Made by a program: the position numbers and the translations under genes
NCBI GenBank assembly: GCA_016859345.1
Contig: CM029111.1
Location: 12,961,714 to 13,025,713, forward strand
Reading direction: 5' to 3'
Source of the DNA: Istiophorus platypterus
Lineage: Eukaryota; Chordata; Actinopteri; Istiophoriformes; Istiophoridae
Length of the DNA: 64,000 nt
Shown here: in pieces, positions 1 through 13,676 of the stretch
How positions within the stretch are numbered: position 1 is the stretch's first letter
How the letters are laid out: every line of letters begins with the position of its first letter
The notes under the pieces: generated by a model
Seen by the model: the letters and a program-made list of their open reading frames with translations, nothing else
Database searches by the model: none
Told to the model about the DNA's origin: nothing

Positions 1-2370
1 TGCTCAGTTTTTTAGTTTGTCTTTGTGAACGAAACAACTGAGCAGCAGTGGTCTCTCTCTCTGACCTCTATTTGTCTTTAGTCCTCCCACTGAAATGAGC
101 TCTTCTATCCCCCTTAGATTCCCTAGTCCTCTATGGAAATGGCTCTCTGATGTATTTTATGTTTACTCACTTATGATGCTGCAAAAAACTGACTGATCAA
201 AGCATGTTGGGAAGCTTAATGAATAGAACATGCTGTCTTACGCAAACACAGATATTTGCACAAATATATAAACCCTCTGATCATTAGCTAAGTGTTGAGC
301 GCACATGTGTTTATTCTTTATATAGTTCCTGCTACCTAGCCGGTTGTAAGACAGAGCTTAATTTTGCAAAATTTAAATGAAAATTACAGTAAAGTATCTG
401 TACTGCAAAGATAAGGCAGATGACAGAGATGTCACAAATGTGAGTGGACTGAATAAAAGTGTATGTAAGGTTGTACAGCTTTTTAAAATTTTATTACTCT
501 AACAGCACTTGACTCCAAAAAGGACTTTGTGGGCAACCTTGGCAGGGTGTGTCTACCTACCCCCACTTAGCGTGGTCCAGGCTGGCACGGTTTCCCACTG
601 TGTGCATGAAAGATGAAAGAAAGAAAAATACAAGCTCATTTGCTCACATATGCCGATTAACACCCACACAGACAGCTAGTAATGTTGAGTAGCTCTAATA
701 AGGTTGAAGTCAAAGGCAAAAACCTTGCAGCCATACCGACTTTCTTCATATAGATAATGTATTACTCCATTTATATGACAGGACAAAGCAGTGGAGAGCC
801 ACAGTACATGTGTAGTGGATCATTAATCAAGACAAAGTATAGAAGTTCAGTACATATAGCATATAGAAATAGTCGTGATATTTTATTTGTCTAGAAACAG
901 AGTGGTATTTCTGTTTAAAATGCTTTTCAATATACTTGAATAAGCCATTCTTAAGAGTTTCCACATAGACTTTCAAGGTTGACTGGCTTAAGAGTTGATA
1001 GCAACTTACCTTAATATATACTTATACTTCTTTTCATTGAAAGGTTTCATTAGAAGCGCAGTCCTCATTAATTGACATTTCATTTTTCATACTGAAGCCA
1101 ATAAGTTAACATAGTCTCCCCCATCATTCTTTACTTTGTCTCGCTTGACTTGATTCCTGGATTAGAATACAGTCAAACGTGGAGAGGGAAAGGAGGAAGG
1201 AGCATCAGTGAAAAGGGACGATGGAGCTGATGATGCCATATTTTGGGAATGAATCCATGTGGTCCAACTGCAGGGGAATACTTATCAAATTCCCAATCAC
1301 TTGTAATGTCTACTGGGAAGATTTTTACATTTTATGTCTTTTTGTAAATGTTGTTATCCATTCAAGATAAATGTTGTCACTTATCTACACACGAGGTGGA
1401 GGTAGTAAATTATTTATGGAGTCCGTCTTTCTATATTTAACGGATGACACCAGTGGAAAGGAAACATTACCTTGCAGTGCTCTACAAACAGCGGCTTTAA
1501 AACATAAAAAAATTCTAAGGACATTAATAATGTTTCTTTTGAATATCTCATTTAAAATTGTATCTACAGACATACACAAATAGAGAGTTGAATAATGTAA
1601 CACTATTCAAAAATGAACAACATACTAATAATAAAGCCATATACATAAGAACATTTTAAAATACATAAAAGTAGAATAGATGTAAAGATAATCTAAAACC
1701 AGTGCACTCTAAGTGCTGGAAGTCTGCAAATCAACCATATATAATTACAGACAAGTAACTGAAAACTAAATGCGCCATAAAGAAGGTTTAGCATTCAAAA
1801 ACCAAATAGCCTCAGGGAGAGTACTTCTTTTAAAACACTCAGATTTAAAACAAGAGTTGTCTGAACCTTCTCCCAAAGAGCATTTCTTCAAAGAGGGGAG
1901 CTGCCGGGCAAAAAGTATACATTGTCACACATATGCTAAATTTATATTTATAATATGTGCATAATACTATTATGTACAGATGTATATTAAAGTACATTTG
2001 CATATGTTTTAACAAGAACAAGAGTTTACAGCCATGCCAGAGGCTCTGTGAGGCAGTACTCAGGGAAGGCATTGCTTTAAGCCAAATGCTAACACTCAAA
2101 CGCTAACATGCTCACAATGAAAATACTGAGACGCTTTCGTTAAGCAGGTGTAAAGTTTACCAAGTTCGCCGTCTTACTTTTGTATTTTGGCATTCTTCAT
2201 TTGTCAGTAGGAATTTAACACAAAGTGTAGCTTAAGCTGATGAGAATGTTTTGCGGGTACTTGGACAAGTATTAGACAAACTGAAATTCTGACCTGATGC
2301 TGCCAGTAGATGAAAGGTTATTGGATCGACGCATGATACATAATACAAGTTATTAAAAATAATCACAAAG

Positions 2371-2508
2371 AGGTGAACCTCATGGTGGCACCATAGGAGG
2401 AGTCACAGGGTCACCAAAGTTATTATGATTCATACTCTTGGGTCCATGAATATCAATACAAAATTTCATAGCAATTTATCCAGTGGTTGTAAAGAGATTT
2501 TCAGTCTA
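2371..2508 (+). repeat. Fish-type interspersed repeat, single decayed copy
   Basis: It contains AACCTCATGGTGGC, then GTCACAGGGTCACCAAAG, then an ATTCATACTCTTGGGTCCATG-like stretch, TTTCATAGCAATTTATCCAG and a TTTCAGTCT end. The same ordered words recur at 20554-20960, so the two are related. I recall near-identical sequences next to many percomorph microsatellites. I cannot name a family. Confidence 0.6.
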
Positions 2509-5500
2509 ACAGTCAAAAAAAAAAAAGGGTCTTTATTTTTTTTTGTGTAAAAACTTTTTTCTTACTTATTCGATCGAAATATGTGAGGTTACGGTTATGG
2601 GATACTGATGTCAGGAAAATATCCTTCATACAGTCTTCCTATATAACAGAACATACCTTTTCAACGCAGAAATATAATACCCTAGAATAAATTTCACACT
2701 TATTACGTAGGGGGGAAATTGAACTGGTTAGACAAACCACATTTGAAATGCAGTGCTGTAAATGAGCCTATCTGAATGAGTAGATGATCTGTTTCTTTAT
2801 TTTCAACATTATATTTCCCATCAGGTCAGGGTGTACGTGCAGGAAAATGTGATTTGTTGTGAACTCATTATTTTTAATTGGCTGCATTTCCTCAGTCCAT
2901 TATCACCAGTTTTTACCGATAACACTGCTGTCTGTCAACAAATGTTTTGTGCCTCCTGATAATGTTTATGGCTACTGCCAATAAACTACAGGCTTGAATA
3001 CAAAAGCTTTAATGAACTGGCTTGGGCTGGATTTCTTTGAGGTCATAAATCAGTGATACAGAAGAAAGACATATAATTACACAAAAAAGTTGTGAACTGG
3101 CCTAGAGGATGATTTTAAAAAAAAAAGTCACTGGAGCATCATCATTGGCAGCATCATTGGCTGCGTCTGGTGGGGCTCTGTCAAAGAAAACTGGCAGTGC
3201 TCATAGTTGTGAAGCACTGAAGTAAATTTAATGTAAAGCTCTTTGAGAATTTATGGTTCGCATGAAGGAACAACCGGCCTCCCAATATACGAAGAGGGTT
3301 GGTGGATCACCGTCCTCAAGATTTTTAAAACATTTTCAAGATTGGACTAAATTGACGAATCTGTAAGTATGAATCTGACATTGCCTGCAAGACTTGTCCC
3401 GAATCTTCCCAGAAATTTTAAATCCATTCATATCCCAGGGCACTGTTGACAGTTTCCCTTTTCCCTTCATTGATGCCTTCTGAACCATTACAGCAGAAAA
3501 TGTCTGTTGCCCAGGGAGAGAGACAGAGGAGGCCACGAGTTCCGGGATGTTGAACACAAAAAAGATATCCATTGTGTTAACTGCAAATAGATCCAGAGAT
3601 TTCATTATATTTCACATCTATTAATCATCTGTTTTGAATCTCCCAGACCTCGAATACCGGAGCCTGGTTTTTCATAGCGATATCTGACATAACTTCATTC
3701 ACTTGAGACAGAGAGGGATTTTTATGTCCAAATTTGCAAAGTTTCAATGGTGTTTTTAATCACACGCTCAACTTCTTTGTGGGGTTTTGAATGCCTATTC
3801 AGTACAACCAGGGGGAGGATCAGTCAAACCTCAGCATTAATTGCACTTTTTACAACTTCCTTTCAAAATTTTGTGTTAAACAAGTGCATTATTGTTTATA
3901 CAGTGATTCATTAATCAAAAATGCCATTTAGTTCAAACCCCGCAACATTCTCAACCTTTAGTTGAGATCATTTGCATGTTTAACGCACGCAATAATTCAA
4001 TTTGTAATGAGATAATTAATCACAGTTGCCACTGGCCAAATTAATGATTGCCACAGCTTAACAAACTGAAAAACAACCTTTTGTAGAAACAGCACAGAGT
4101 GACTTTCAGAATAGGGGATAAACAATAAGTACCAGGTCCCATCAAAAATTAAATTCAGCTGCAACATCATTTAGTTTTGCTTTGTTGTTGCTAAAGCAGA
4201 GTATGAAAAATGAACCACCTATTTGTGAGAAAAGGAAGAATGGGAGAAAAAGAATGGGAAAATTAAATCTTATCTTGTATTGCCTGTCTGTTCTCTTTTT
4301 GCAGAGATACAAAGATTTATGCAAACTGCAACAACGAAGAAATGGCTGCTGGCTACTATTTTGCACTGCATTTGGTGTGTATGCGTATGTGAGAGAGTGC
4401 ACATCTGACTAAACAAACGATGACAAAAACAGTTGTGTGCACCGGTTTGTACATCACATCGCACCCAGGGCTTTCACAAGTGCAAAACTTGTACATCAGG
4501 TCCTGGAACACTGCAGCGAAAGAGACCTGGGGATGTTTAGTGCCAGAAAGCAAACCAATCACTGAAACTGCGATTGGGTACAGCGGAAAATAAAGCCCAG
4601 CTTACACAACATTACACCATTAATCAATCAAGCTCCAACTCTCAAGCATGAAAATGTATTGTTCTTCATAAAAAATGAAGGCACACCAAAGGCTGAGATA
4701 TTTCACTTCTTTTCGTGAACACACATATTTAGATCCCTCTTCCCTATCAACAGATTCAAACAGCAACACCATGTTACTGAGACCATTTTTTCAATTGATC
4801 CGGCTCATTTGCATCAGAGATAGGTGGATATTGAAACATCTAAAACAGCAGGGAAATCAATTAATCGACAAAATCGTAGAAAACGTGATTACCAATAACA
4901 CACTACTACATTATTGTTAAAGAAAAGCCACCAACGTTAACAATATTAGCTCCACACCCATTTTCAAATCCTGCACACACTCAGGAGGACGCAGGAGCAG
5001 TCGTTCTCTACTTTTGTTCTCGAAAAAATAAACAGTGAGCCTAACAGTCTTGTTATTAATTGAACTAGACCATAAATTTTCTTTAAAGTCAATGTAAAAT
5101 AAAGCTTTGAATTGCTGGCAAATTCATTGAGTATCATACCTAATTTACACAGAAATGAAGACAAGGGAAAAACATGTTGTAGTAAACGATGTGATGAGAG
5201 CAATAAAAACACAGGCAAGCATTCTATGTTGATGTAAAGCAGAAAGGAAATACAGGAAATGAAACATATCCTGTAAAACGGTGACTTTTATTCAATTTGG
5301 GACCATTTTCTACTTTGCTTTACCTGATTTTCTTTCCTTAATATCATTTTCTTTCAGACATCTCCCTTTGGAGCACACAGTACAGTATGACAGAGGATTA
5401 ATTAAATTCTGAAATAAAACCCTTATTTAACATACAGCATCTAGGAAAATCTGCTATTACCCTGTACCCTGTAAACATGACCGTCACACTTATGGATCTA

Positions 5501-5678
5501 AACAGCATAAGTACCAAGGGGGGAGAAGAGAGAGGGAAGCAGGGAGTCACTCAGATGTAGAACATTATTCTTAGTGTTTCTTGGTATATTTATGTAATAC
5601 ACAAAAACGCTCCAAGTGGCGTGTTGATTTGAATGTTTTTCCCCCCTGGCTTTTTCTTGGCTTGTCAGAATGTGGCTC

Positions 5679-5693
5679 TGTGTGTGTGTTTGT

Positions 5694-5763
<70 letters not shown>

Positions 5764-5893
5764 GTGTGTATCTGTGTGTATGTGCGTGCATGTGTGTGCA
5801 TGTGTGTGTGCTTGTGTGTGTGCATGTGTGTGGATGCATGTGCATGTGCTTGCATGTGTGTGGGTGTGTGTGTGTGGGTGTGTGTGTGTGTGT
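5679..5893 (+). repeat. TG microsatellite with imperfect flanks
   Basis: Pure (TG)30 fills 5701-5760. Imperfect TG with TGCATG and TGGATG interruptions continues to 5893. Open frames here that encode Cys-Val or His-Thr strings are artefacts of the repeat. Confidence 0.98.
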
Positions 5894-7503
5894 ATGGAGA
5901 GGATGGAGTTTTTGGTCATTGTTTATTGAATCCTGTTTGACTCTATGTTCTATGTATATCTGGTTTCCTATGAGCCACAGTTTTTAATAGACAGGTGCAG
6001 CATTTGAAGTTCTACAACTTCAAACCCAGCCTCAGACAGTTTACTGCATTAAAGACATAAAACTGTGATGTGAATGTGCCATGGTTAAATGATGAGCTCG
6101 CTTGGAGAATGCTTTTATGGTGAAACGCTTCAGCTCTTTGTATTCATTCAAACAAATAGTTTTGAATTTCTACTTTTAATCAAAATCCGAACTAGTTTCC
6201 AACTTCCTATACATGCTTTAAGTGCTTTTGTTACCATCATTATTTTTTAGTTGACTTCTGTAGTTGACCTCACCGTGTATCACATACCGGCAAGTATATA
6301 TAGATTCACTGTGCACTAATTTTCAGTACTCGTCTATGCAATTTTAAATAACGCACCTTATTACACCAATACAATATACAATACATACTAGTGCATTTAA
6401 AATAACTAGGTACTGCAACGACTATTAACAGGCACTATAATATAAAATGGTGAAGGATTAATATTGTGTACTAGGTGGCTAATAGGGAGGAATTTCAGAC
6501 ACAGTCTAACTGTTGTAGACACAGATTTCCATGTGTCCAAAAAGTCAACATTTTTCAAGTATAACGCTGTTAAGCTATGGGAGAGCTGTTAGTGGACTTT
6601 CACTGGGAACTGAAACGGTGCCAAAGTGTTTTAACTCGGCTCTTAACGTCTCTGTTTTGCCTCGATCCTTTGTGAACAATAAATGCATTTGTTGAAAGTG
6701 ATGTCTAACACTTTCTTGTCTGTCTGGGGCTTTAGAGTCTCCAGTACCTATTGAGGGCTGAATTTTATTAGGAACACAAAAGTTGTGTGATCTAAAACCC
6801 CGATGTTGAGCTGCCAGTCAGAGCCTCTGCTGACTCTGGGGAGGATTAGTTTAGTAGAGGTATGTTAGTTATAGTTTAGCCTTGCACACTGGCTGTGCTG
6901 AACCCAATTTTTGTGTGGTTTAAGCTTGAGGTATTAAAAGCAAAGCACAATTAATTAATTAGCAGAGGGTAAACACATTTGTTAATAGAGCAACAAAGCA
7001 TGACCAACTGAATGCAAATTGTTGTACTAATATTTGTACTCATCATTTAATGAATTACAATGATACTGCATGCAGTAGAAAAGCCATCACAGAAACAGTG
7101 CAGCAAGATAGCTATCTGTAGTCCCAGCCAGGATCAGTGATTACAGCCCAGACATTCCATGCCATACACTACAGTTGGCACATTACTGACCAGCAATTAC
7201 ATTACATTAGCACTGCGTTAATTCTTTGTTCATACCCTTTAACAATGTTCTGTATTGTTAGAGCAGCAAGTTTCGGTAAAAATAGCATGAAAGTTTCCCT
7301 GCATTTGTTGAGCATCCTGATTCCCGCAATAAAGCTAAAAGGTTATATATTAGACCAGAAGGGCATGTTGCAGATCAAAGGCGATATTTCCCAATGGAAA
7401 CATTTCTCAAGAGGCTGTTAATTTATTGTGGAAGAAATATTTGGGTTTCTTGCAATGAGCTGTATACAGGAATTTTAGAATAACAAGAAAAATGTTATAC
7501 CTT

Positions 7504-7680
7504 GCAGAAAGGCAGACCAGAGTTTGATTCCTGGCCCTGGCATCTGTGTGGACCTTGCATTGTTCACTATCGTCTCACCATATTTATCTTGGTAACAATG
7601 GGTGGAAAGATCACAATGTTCTTTAGGACTCAGCAGACTGGCCTTGCAGTTAGTCACAGGTTCAAGCCAGGTTGTAAGAG
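7504..7680 (+). repeat. Degenerate tRNA/SINE-like repeat
   Basis: AGTTTGATTCCTGGCC (7521-7536) resembles a tRNA B box. It is followed by CATCTGTGTGGACCTTGCAT, which resembles the CTGTGTGGAGTTTGCATG word of a common fish repeat. A second B-box-like stretch, CACAGGTTCAAGCC, lies at about 7657. The copy is very decayed, so family and strand are tentative. Confidence 0.4.
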
Positions 7681-7983
7681 AAAGCAATCAAAGTGCAATG
7701 TTTTAATGACCAGAACATTGAACCTGGTGAGTAGCTGAAAATACGTAACCACATAAAAAAAAATTGCAGACAACACTCTCTCAAGAAGAGAATTGTTTAA
7801 TTTATCATTGGGTAAGACTGGAGGCTTCACTGTAACATCCAAAGTTGCATCCAGCTGCTTCTTAACTCAACGGCAAAGACCAGAATGCGTGTCTGAAGGT
7901 GCCCGCGAGTGTCAGCCATGTGGCTCTCGGGGGCCTCCTGACGAAACAAACATGAGTGAACTTGGCCTCTGACTGACAAGAAA

Positions 7984-8008
7984 ACAGACGGGTGTAAAAC
8001 CCGTCTGT
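7984..8008. repeat. Perfect 10-bp hairpin
   Basis: Arms ACAGACGGGT (7984-7993) and ACCCGTCTGT (7999-8008) are perfect reverse complements around a 5-base loop. No run of T follows it. Function unknown. Confidence 0.9.
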
Positions 8009-9641
8009 ATATTAGAAGCTACAGCATCATCATTGGGCCTACTCGTACAGTTTCCCTCAAGGATGCTGACAGGCGAAGAGGTTTGGGGGAAATTGAGTGT
8101 TCCCTGAGCCATGCTCCTCCAGGTTACTGCTGCTACACCTGTCAAGTTCTCCGTTCTAGCACTGAACATATGCAGTTTACTTTGACAACCACACTCACCA
8201 CTCGAAAATCATAGTCATTTTTGAAGCAATGGTTCTTTGATTTCACACAGAGGGGCAGAAAGTTAGCTTCTCATTTCTAAATGGGGTCCATTGATTTATT
8301 TTTTCAGCTAAAATGGGGATTTTTGTCAGATTTCAACACTTACTCTGAGTTTCAAGCCGACTAGTTTTTAACTTAAAGGCCCTTACATATGTATGTGATG
8401 CCAAAAAAAAAACGGTGATAAAGATAAATGTCCCAGGTGAAAAAGACACCATAAATGAAGAGCGTCAATGTTTTTGTATTTCAGGATGAAAAAAAGGCCT
8501 AGTATTTTATTACAGTGTGTTAAAATAACAATATAATTAAAATGTTATGAGATGCTTAGCTGGTCTTTGACCTGAAGTAGCACTACGGAGCTGTTTTTCT
8601 CTGAGCGGGTCCAGGTTATGCAACACACAATCCTGCAAAAAGTGTTACACTACTCCTCTGATCTACAGTTGGAACTAATGCGACAAGACTCTGAACTGTG
8701 CTGTGGATGTACAGGCAAATGAACAGGGATTTTTCTAATTTAACCTGTGATGAAGTTAGGTCATAGTTAGGTAATAATTCGCTCCTTGAGGTAACACTAA
8801 GTAACTACAGTTTGGTAAGCTAAACACACTAATATTGCAGCTTACATTAGAACAGATAAGCTCCATGACTGATCTGTTTCTTACAATAGCGCCTGTATCT
8901 TTGATTTTTTTAAAGGCTGAAGAAAAAAACACTTCAAAGTCTCGTGATAAGTATTGCTATTCCTGAAGCCCCGTGCACACCACTTGGAAATACAAAGCTT
9001 GACAGGCCTGCCATGCCTGGTTACAGTTGCTAAGCTATCACTGGCGTTCGCAGTCTAGTGGCAGAGGTTTGGTGAGTGGTCAGCTGTCATCCTTGGACAA
9101 AAAAAGGTTTTAGCTGAATCTGATGTTCTGAAAACGATATAGAAAACAGCTGCATGTTTTACCTTAGGATAATATATATAAAGATGAAACGTCAACACCT
9201 CTTACTCGGTAACAGTGGTCCTGCAAATTCCCAGTAAGACTAACAAACATGTTAGTTCATGCAAAACCTTTTCTCTCTATTTTCATAGATCAAAAACATG
9301 TCGCAAACATGTTTGCAGGAAGTATCTGATGAAACATTTCCAGAGCCCGACTGAAGCTTTTGATTTTTCTTCACCAGAAAACAGTACCGGTGTATAATGT
9401 TTCTGTACAGTTCTAATGAGCATCATTACATCTGCATTGATGCGGTGCCAAATGAGCTCACTGAATTTTTAAAAAGGCAGAGTTATTTAAAGCAAGTGAT
9501 TTAAACATTAAATCTGCATCAAAAATCTGCTTGAAACTCACATCACAGCAATTAAGCATATTTCCCTAGCCCATTTACAATTAAATGGATAGCGCCGGGG
9601 TAAAAGGGGCGCAGATTAAAGCAGTTCTACAAACTTTGGCA

Positions 9642-9660
9642 GGGGGCGGGGGGGGGGGGG
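9642..9660 (+). repeat. G-rich run
   Basis: Nineteen bases that are all G except one C (GGGGG C then 13 G). It can in principle form a G-quadruplex, and it is also prone to sequencing and length error. Confidence 0.95.
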
Positions 9661-10698
9661 CATACTGTATTTGTATACTGTGTATGAAGTAATTGGGTCA
9701 CAAAGAGCTCACATCATAGGACAGTGAGCTCAACTGTTTTAGTCTCAGCCTGAACAGATGGTAAGTTTACACAGAATCACTAAAATGGAGCTAAAAGAAC
9801 ATGATCTCTACCATTGTATCTGGCTGCCAGTATAGTGAGCGAGCCTAAACTCAGCTGCAGTTTTCCTATGTCAAACCCCTGCCAAGATATTCTCTCCTTG
9901 CTGCATATGGCGCATTCTCTTCTTACAACACATCACATCTTTTTTTTTCCCTCCCAATCTCTGTTTCCTTTGATTCTCTAGAGAGGGATCGGAGGGGGCC
10001 CTTGCTGGGGAATTTAATTTCTTGACTCGATGCTAAGAAGTGGCTGTGTTCTATTAGAGGAACACTGTTCAGTACTATCGCTGTAGTCCAGTGAGCAAGA
10101 AATCTCGCCAACACAAACATGATAAGCTCTGCCTGTCCCGGTTCTTGACAGAATGCTGAAATTGTATGATTCTCAAAGCAGTGAAAATCCCTCAGGTGAA
10201 AAATACAACACAGGGTAGCTTCACTGCAACTCCCACTTTCTTGGCAGATATGGGTCTAGAGACATTGGAACAGCACCACAATACATGACAACAAAATTAA
10301 AAAAAAACTAAAAAGAGAGAAATTCTATATCAAAATGTTTACCCAGATATTTTGGCATGACAAAGGAAACATTTTTGATATTCATTTTTTTTTCTACCCA
10401 TTCTTATTGTTTTATAAAAAGGAGATGCCAAACACTTCATTATTCATGTGTTATCATCTTCTATTCTATGCTGAAGAACACACTTGTTTGCAAAGTTAAC
10501 AAATATAAGCACCTCTGACACAGAAACTGAATGAACTGTTGGGGCAAATGGCTAAAAGGCTAATTTAACTCTGCTGCTATGAGATAGGACATCGGAATAA
10601 TCTAAAATTGGACATAATTAACACTTTCCAAACACCTTTGCACAACACTTTAATTTCAGTTTGCCAGATCCCATCTCATGACGTCAAAGGAGTGTGAG

Positions 10699-10715
10699 AA
10701 AAAAAAAAAAAAAAA
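10699..10715 (+). repeat. A17 homopolymer
   Basis: Seventeen A in a row. No retroposed coding sequence is visible upstream, so I do not call it a retrocopy tail. Confidence 0.95.
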
Positions 10716-11199
10716 CTAGTTCACACTTTCATTGCTGCCAAAGGGGAGAAAAACACAGATGTAAAGAGATGACAGTTCCACCTCCTGTCAACATAAAGTG
10801 AAGTAAGAAAACTTGGGGGTCAGGTGCGCGTTACCCTGCTGTTACCAGCCAGGTGTTAAATCAACAGGTCATCTGACTGCCACCGTTCCACAGAGTGCAG
10901 ACTCAGATGCTCTCAAGGTCGGTGTATCTCGGAGCATCCCAGAGGCACACGTGCAGGGAAGCACGTCAGCCTCCAACACTGATGTCATTCAGTGCTCACA
11001 GTTCATGAAGCAATGAAATTTGTGCAAGCAATTCCAGCTCAGATGACGCAGAAAGGCTGTGCATGGACACAGCACAGTGCAATGGCCCAGGACAACTGAA
11101 AAGCTGCCAGTCCAGGAGGCTGACATGCAAAACGCACGTTGTCCATCACACAGACTTCCTTTATCCATCTCTTCCCCTCATTGAAAGTGAATCGAGTTA

Positions 11200-11320
11200 A
11201 CAAGGCTGCCCGTGATCGGCATGTCGCCGGATCACGAGTCATTACCCGTGAAGCCAAGCCTGCACCGAAGCGCCGTCGACGCACAGCGCTTTATTATTTG
11301 TACCTCAAACACCTGGCGTT
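11200..11320. other. CpG-dense patch in AT-rich intron
   Basis: I count at least thirteen CpG dinucleotides in about 110 bases, for example GTCGCCGGATCACG and CCGAAGCGCCGTCGACGC, against very few in the flanks. Within it, 11211-11236 can fold into a ten-pair stem with one bulged G. It lies 2.2 kb upstream of exon A. It could be an internal promoter, an enhancer core or a repeat fragment; the sequence does not decide. Confidence 0.5.
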
Positions 11321-13459
11321 ATTACATCAGGTATTACAAGCTCTGCGCCCTCTGCCCTCGGTTCAGGCTCTACACAGCGGGTTTCTTGTGGCAAAAAAAA
11401 AAAAAGAGAGAAAAAAAAAACAGAAAGTTGGTGTGGAGGTACATGAGTTGTTGGGAGCTGTAGGTCATGGGTACAGACTGAACAGCTGTGCTCCTAACAC
11501 ATGCTGCAGCGACAAGCAGGGGGCACAGTGGGAGAAGGATCAGTGCAGCGCTACAGCTGACCACATCAAAGGCCTCCACTGTGCAAAGCGAGGGAGAGGG
11601 AGGAAGGGGCAATATCACCTCCTCAGCAGTCGGTCTGCAATTCGTGGAGAAAATATTGGTTAAATCGGACCCCGTCGGTGGGTAAACCTTACTTTGATGT
11701 AGCGTTGCTGGATACAGGTACTGTACAAAGGTTGGCAGGTAACTTGATTTTCCACAAAACGCACCATTTTACTTTGAAATTCTGATTCATAAAAAGCAGA
11801 CGCAGAAAGCCCTACTTCCTCTGAGCTGTACCAAATGAAGGTTGTTCTAACATACCGCGGGTTTCAAAGTATTTTTTTAGTGTCATGTTCAGCTTATCCC
11901 TCCGGCCGCACATCCCTTCATCTCGGTACGGATGCTCGCAGGTAACAGCATTTGTCAGAGTCCCCAGGGCTGCACTGAGGTGCCATGACAAACAGTATCT
12001 GGAAAGGATGAGTAATGCTTCATGTATGTGTCAGTCATCATCCAAAAGCACAGTAAAAGTGGAATATTAGGATCTTTGAACTTATTGTCATAAAAACATG
12101 GTTATTGCAATGCTATTTAATTAAAATAATTCATAAAAACGATTGCAACAATTCATTGATTACGTGGGTATTGCCTATAGCAAGTTGAGGATTTTGGAAA
12201 TGTTATGTTGATATGATTATAAGAACCAGTAATTCGAGGCTTTTTTCAATCATTTGTAAGCATAATGAGGTTTTCTTTGTTTTTTTTTGTTCTTTTTTGT
12301 GCATTGCTTTCAGAGGTTTGAGTTTTTACTATGAATAAGATATGTGATACAGGGACTTACGGACGAGCAGTCTACCCCAATACTGGGCTGTTTCATGCAG
12401 ATTGGAAGATGTTCACCCACTGGCTCAAATGCAGTAAAACTCTGTTCTGCTTTAAAGCAGCAGTGACTCTTTCTACATCTGCTGCCTGAATTCATCAACC
12501 CTCAGGCATCGGGACAAAAAAAAAAAAAGACATCGACATAAAAAGTGTGTCCATATATGAAGTTAAACCATGAAACACATTATTGGATGTCATAAAATCT
12601 GGTCAGTTAACTTCCGAACTGTGCAGCTCGGAAGCCATGGCAGCTATAAATCTGAAATAACCTGAGCAAGCAAAAGTTGAGATTACCAACTAAGAATTTC
12701 CTGCTGGATGCAGCTTCTGAAAGAACGGAGGGAGTTAAACCTTTTAGAACAAGCCACGTGTGAGGACAACCCGAACTCTAGGAGCTGCACTCACTAACTT
12801 AAGCTGTGTCAACCCAGATGTTTTCAAACACATTCATCAAAGAAATATAGCGATTTCCTTTAATGACCCTCTCAAGATGATCTGAGGCACTTTCCGTCAG
12901 TTCGATAAGTTTGACTTGCTTTTGATTATCTTCCATTCTATCGAGCTATCCCTCAACATTTAACCTTGCTGTGTTCTACTTTCATTAAAACCGTTCTTGG
13001 AAACACAATGAGGTTATATAATATATAGATTTCCCATTATACAACAATGGCTTTGTGAATTCTGACAGGAACACTGCGTATTATTTCAGCTCAAGGGAGA
13101 TCGTCTTCTGTATTTATATGTTTTTCTACACCATATAAATCTCATATTTTGTTAGAGACAAGTGTGAATTCATGAACAGATTAGTGTTGCTTGACTGGTG
13201 TGGAAAATACTTCTCAGAAGGTATTGTAGCTAAGCCTCTAATCATCAGGACTATTTAAAGCAACAGCGTGGCAACTGTAGAGGATGAATAACCACCAAGC
13301 AGCAGTCGAGAGATTTCAGAAGATGTTAGGTGACATTTTATAATAATATATTTGTAGATGGAACTGCAAGGAACCTCCCTGCTGTATATAGAATTAATTT
13401 ACACAGAACAACAATATCTGTACATTTCACCACCTTCTCTCCCTTGCCTCCTCCCTTAG

Positions 13460-13676
13460 ATCCCTCAGGTGAGCTACGCCTCCACGGCCCCGGAGCTGAG
13501 TGATAACACCCGCTACGACTTCTTCTCCCGGGTGGTGCCCCCAGACACCTACCAGGCCCAGGCCATGGTGGACATTGTCAAAGCCATGCGCTGGAACTAT
13601 GTCTCCACTGTAGCCTCGGAGGGAAACTATGGAGAGAGTGGCGTTGATGCGTTTATTCAGAAGTCCCGTGAGGATG
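13460..13676 (+). CDS. grm4: grm4 exon A (ligand-binding domain)
   Basis: 217-bp internal exon, entered in phase 0 and left in phase 1. The acceptor is a strong pyrimidine tract ending CCCTTAG just before 13460; the donor is G|GTGAGT after 13676. It encodes 72 residues plus the first base of a Gly codon, starting IPQVSYASTAPELSDN. The Ala and Thr of YASTAP (codons at 13478 and 13484) and the Tyr of GNYGESG (codon at 13628) match the glutamate contacts Ala180, Thr182 and Tyr230 of mGluR4. The exon spans the end of lobe 1, the hinge and the start of lobe 2 of the Venus-flytrap domain. An open reading frame runs past the donor to a stop near 13735, but that extension is intronic. Confidence 0.95.

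Larger units (their letters stand above)
1..13459 (+). other. Upstream grm4 intron sequence (no coding exon seen)
   Basis: I find no reading frame resembling the mGluR signal peptide or early lobe 1 here, so this is taken as the intron before exon A, whose donor is off the window. It is AT-rich. Contents: a fish-type repeat copy (2371-2508), a TG array (5679-5893), a decayed tRNA/SINE-like patch (about 7504-7680), a short hairpin (7984-8008), a G run (9642-9660), an A run (10699-10715) and a CpG-dense patch (about 11200-11320). The remainder shows nothing I can name. Confidence 0.75.

Noticed and set aside
5498..5987. Open frames on both strands encoding His-Thr and Cys-Val repeats
   Set aside because: They are translations of the TG/CA microsatellite.
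11139..11663. 174-codon open frame rich in Lys/Arg across the CpG-dense patch
   Set aside because: It begins at a non-ATG codon, includes low-complexity Lys runs from poly-A, has no recognisable domain and no clear splice context. The frame is kept open mainly by local GC content.
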